Positions 6,729-8,389 of a DNA stretch of 8,389 bases are shown piece by piece. The position numbers and the translations under genes were made by a program. Origin of the DNA: JBNKFQ01 sp050289385 (lineage in GTDB: Bacteria > Pseudomonadota > Gammaproteobacteria > Pseudomonadales > Porticoccaceae); the NCBI GenBank assembly GCA_050289385.1, contig JBNKFQ010000066.1, positions 1-8,389 of the forward strand, read 5' to 3'. The stretch's first letter is position 1. The number at the start of each line of letters is the position of its first letter. The notes under the pieces are model-generated. The model did not search any database. It was not told the DNA's origin and worked only from the letters and a program-made list of their open reading frames with translations.

Positions 6729-7898
6729 ATGAATACTCAATTTTCGCCCTGGCCAAGTTACACTGAAGAAGAAGCAGAGGCGGTTAAATCTGTGTTGCTT
6801 TCCAATAAGGTCAACTATTGGACAGGTACGCATTGCCGGGAATTTGAAACACAGTTTGCTAAGTACGTGGGTGTAGAGCACGCAGTTGCGGTAGCGAACG
6901 GCACTTTGGCTCTTGATGCTGCATTGGCAGCACTTGGAATTGGCCCGGGGGATGAAGTGATCGTTCCTTCCAGAACTTTTGTTGCCACAGCTTCATCGGT
7001 AGTCAACGCCGGTGCTGTTCCAGTGTTCGCAGATGTTGACCGCAACAGTCAGAATGTTACAGCAGCAACAATAGAGCCTCTTGTTAACAACAAGACCAGA
7101 GCCATTATCGTGGTACACCTCGCTGGTTTGCCTTGTGAAATGGATGACATAATGGCTTTGGCCAAAGAGCGGAGCCTTTGGGTAATTGAAGATTGTGCCC
7201 AGGCGCATGGCGCAAAATATAAAGGGAAGTCTGTTGGGTCGATTGGCCATATTGGCGCCTGGTCATTTTGTCAGGACAAAATAATGACCACTGGTGGTGA
7301 GGGTGGCATGGTAACTACCAATGATACAGCCATGTGGAAAGAGGTCTGGTCTCTTAAAGATCATGGCAAATCATGGGATAAAGTATATAACGAGCAGCAT
7401 CAGCCGGGTTTTCGTTGGTTGCATGAAACTCCGGGTCATAACTGGCGATTAACCGAGATGCAGGCGGCAATCGGGCTAATACAACTGGAAAAACTCGATC
7501 GTTGGGTAAAGCAGAGACAAGCTAACGCCGCGCTGATTAATAATGTTGGTAAGCAGATATCTGCGGTTCGAGTGATAGAAACTCCAGCCCATATGGAATA
7601 TGCAGCCTATAAACACTATTTGTTTGTTGAGCCTCAAAAGCTTGCTCCGGGTTGGGATCGTGATCGCATCATCGCCAAAATTAATAAACTGGGAGTGCCT
7701 TGTTTTCAAGGGTCTTGTTCTGAAGTTTATCTGGAAAAAATGTTTGACGAACGTATGAGACCTGGGAAGAGGTTGCCCGTTGCGAGGGAGCTGGGAGAAG
7801 CAAGCCTGATGTTTTTGGTGCACCCCACTCTTGATGCCGATGAAATAATTCAAACCTGTAATGCCATAGACAAAGTCTTTTCACTGATGATTTCCTGA
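6729..7898 (+). CDS. DegT/DnrJ/EryC1/StrS-family PLP aminotransferase, PglE-like
   Basis: A 389-residue fold-type I aminotransferase predicted to convert a UDP-4-keto-6-deoxy sugar to its 4-amino form with glutamate as donor. Motifs: NYWTG (29-33), the PLP-phosphate ANGT (57-60), GDEVIVPSRTFVATASS (74-90), EDCAQAHGA (154-162) with Asp155 expected to pair with the pyridine nitrogen, SFCQDKIMTTGGEGG (179-193) with the internal-aldimine Lys184, and GHNWRLTEMQAA (236-247). Length is normal. It is the last gene of the operon. Together with the PglC- and PglD-like genes it makes a bacillosamine-type C-D-E set. Related members of this family act on other keto sugars (QuiNAc4N, perosamine, viosamine), so the exact product is inferred from context. 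The 22-nt gap upstream holds the 15-bp duplication, and the ribosome site is weak (AGAG at 6723-6726 or AAGG at 6712-6715). Confidence 0.9.
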   Translation: MNTQFSPWPSYTEEEAEAVKSVLLSNKVNYWTGTHCREFETQFAKYVGVEHAVAVANGTLALDAALAALGIGPGDEVIVPSRTFVATASSVVNAGAVPVFADVDRNSQNVTAATIEPLVNNKTRAIIVVHLAGLPCEMDDIMALAKERSLWVIEDCAQAHGAKYKGKSVGSIGHIGAWSFCQDKIMTTGGEGGMVTTNDTAMWKEVWSLKDHGKSWDKVYNEQHQPGFRWLHETPGHNWRLTEMQAAIGLIQLEKLDRWVKQRQANAALINNVGKQISAVRVIETPAHMEYAAYKHYLFVEPQKLAPGWDRDRIIAKINKLGVPCFQGSCSEVYLEKMFDERMRPGKRLPVARELGEASLMFLVHPTLDADEIIQTCNAIDKVFSLMIS

Positions 7899-8003
7899 CC
7901 AACTCAGATTGGCAAGATGTTGATATTGCCATGACAGCGAGTTCCATCCGACAAATCATGCCTGTTTACTGTTCAGGACAAACCTTGAGAAACCTGTGTA
8001 TTA

Positions 8004-8026
8004 GCATGTTACATGCAGTATTTTTT
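8004..8026 (+). terminator. Possible weak intrinsic terminator of the glycan operon
   Basis: GCATG (8004-8008) and CATGC (8012-8016) form a short stem with a TTA loop. A run of six T residues (8021-8026) begins 4 nt after the stem. The stem is short and not GC-rich, so this is a weak candidate, but it is the best hairpin-plus-T-run after the aminotransferase stop. Confidence 0.3.
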
Positions 8027-8165
8027 GACGTGCTTCTCAATTATCCGTACTGCAGTCGTGATACGCTACGCGCCAATTCCAATGCATGAAATTGCATCGG
8101 GGTGGGTGTGAGTGTAGTAATGAATTCACACGAATTGCATAAGAAAGCATTTTTAAGTGAGTAGT

Positions 8166-8192
8166 AACCAATGCTCTAGCTAAGTGTTGGTT
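8166..8192 (+). promoter_or_regulatory. Leader hairpin upstream of the exported-protein gene
   Basis: AACCAATGCT (8166-8175) can pair with AGTGTTGGTT (8183-8192) over 10 positions, with two G-U wobbles in RNA and a 7-nt loop. It ends about 40 nt before the ATG at 8232. A competing perfect 7-bp pairing exists between GTAACCA (8164-8170) and TGGTTAC (8206-8212), so two mutually exclusive leader structures are possible. A regulatory or mRNA-stability role is inference. Confidence 0.4.
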
Positions 8193-8218
8193 TTATATCC
8201 AGTTATGGTTACCTATAC

Positions 8219-8222
8219 GGAG
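8219..8222 (+). promoter_or_regulatory. Ribosome binding site for the gene at 8232
   Basis: GGAG at 8219-8222 lies 9 nt before the ATG. It fixes that ATG as the start, and the translation begins at once with a signal peptide. Confidence 0.75.
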
Positions 8223-8231
8223 TATTCTAGA

Positions 8232-8389
8232 ATGATAAGATTTAACAAGAGCACTCTTGCTCTGGCTGTATCCCTGGGGATGGCAAGTGGTTTCGCATCC
8301 GCGGCCAGCTTTGTTGACATTCAGGCTGACGTTACTGGTGGTGCACCTGCAACTGCGGACACAGACGTTTCGGGTACGGCTACCGGCGC
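8232..8389 (+). CDS. N-terminus of an exported, possibly surface-layer-like protein (3' end outside window)
   Basis: ATG at 8232 opens a frame that runs to the end of the window (52 codons visible). The start MIRFNKSTLALAVSLGMASG has basic residues, a hydrophobic core and then ASA, predicting signal peptidase I cleavage after about Ala24. The mature start (SFVDIQADVTGG onward) is rich in Ala, Thr, Gly and Asp, with no Cys and no Lys or Arg in the visible part. That composition resembles the acidic protein at the left edge (1-684), so the two may be paralogues or parts of one surface-protein family; too little is visible to align them. No named domain is recognised. It has a good ribosome site and a long leader with hairpin potential, as expected for an abundant protein. 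Export is well supported; the surface-layer role is a guess. Confidence 0.82.
   Translation, partial: MIRFNKSTLALAVSLGMASGFASAASFVDIQADVTGGAPATADTDVSGTATG

Larger units (their letters stand above)
7899..8231 (+). other. 333-bp non-coding region between the glycan operon and the next exported-protein gene
   Basis: No convincing gene is seen on either strand. It holds several small inverted repeats: TGGCAA/TTGCCA at 7910-7931, GCATG/CATGC at 8004-8016 before a T6 run, ATGCA/TGCAT at 8082-8097, GTGTGA/TCACAC at 8106-8131, and a longer one at 8166-8192. AATTGCAT is repeated at 8090-8097 and 8133-8140. The promoter of the gene at 8232 must lie here or the gene is read from the operon, but no clear -35/-10 pair with good spacing was found. 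Confidence 0.6.

Noticed and set aside
6080..7898. Sialic or legionaminic acid pathway instead of bacillosamine
   Set aside because: The NeuD-like acetyltransferase alone would allow it, but no NeuB synthase, NeuC epimerase or NeuA activase is visible and the neighbour is PglC-type.
7910..7931. Inverted repeat TGGCAA/TTGCCA as operon terminator
   Set aside because: Only 6 bp with a 10-nt loop and no following T run.
8025..8053. Promoter with TTGACG as -35 box
   Set aside because: The hexamer at the 17-nt spacing is TACTGC, a poor -10 box; no alternative spacing improves it.
8107..8130. CRP-like half sites TGTGA and TCACA
   Set aside because: The spacing is 14 nt instead of the 6 nt of a CRP site; kept only as a small inverted repeat.

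Overview
The window reads as chromosome of a Gram-negative, probably marine or aquatic gammaproteobacterium. Support for this is a Sec signal peptide and a lipobox, an intrinsic terminator of ordinary form, moderate GC, and envelope-glycan enzymes of the proteobacterial Pgl/Wbp type. The exact taxon cannot be read from the sequence.

Layout: bases 1-684 are the 3' end of a very acidic, cysteine-free protein, probably secreted, closed by a strong hairpin terminator at 713-747. From 804 to 7898 seven genes lie on the + strand with 4-bp overlaps or gaps of 2-30 bp. In order they are a Wzx/MATE-like polysaccharide flippase, a lipoprotein with BNR/sialidase-like propeller features, a GT2 glycosyltransferase, a WbuB-like GT4 glycosyltransferase, a PglC-type phosphoglycosyl transferase, a PglD/NeuD-type sugar N-acetyltransferase, and a PglE-type DegT/DnrJ/EryC1/StrS aminotransferase. 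A 333-bp non-coding stretch (7899-8231) follows. The 5' end of a new gene with a clear signal peptide then starts at 8232 and runs off the window.

How the genes work together (inference from families): the aminotransferase and acetyltransferase would make a UDP-diacetamido-trideoxyhexose such as UDP-N,N'-diacetylbacillosamine. The PglC-type enzyme would load its phosphosugar onto undecaprenyl phosphate, the GT4 and GT2 enzymes would each add a sugar, and the flippase would move the lipid-linked glycan to the periplasm. One initiating enzyme, two transferases and no visible Wzy polymerase fit a short oligosaccharide, perhaps a trisaccharide, of the kind used for protein glycosylation. The UDP-sugar 4,6-dehydratase (PglF) and any oligosaccharyltransferase are not in the window.

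The most notable points are that the cassette sits between two genes for probable exported proteins, that the operon contains a BNR-like lipoprotein, and that it shows several slippage-type features. These are four homopolymer runs within 213 bp of the GT2 gene, a 21-bp in-frame tandem duplication in the GT4 gene, and a perfect 15-bp tandem duplication across the stop codon of the acetyltransferase gene.
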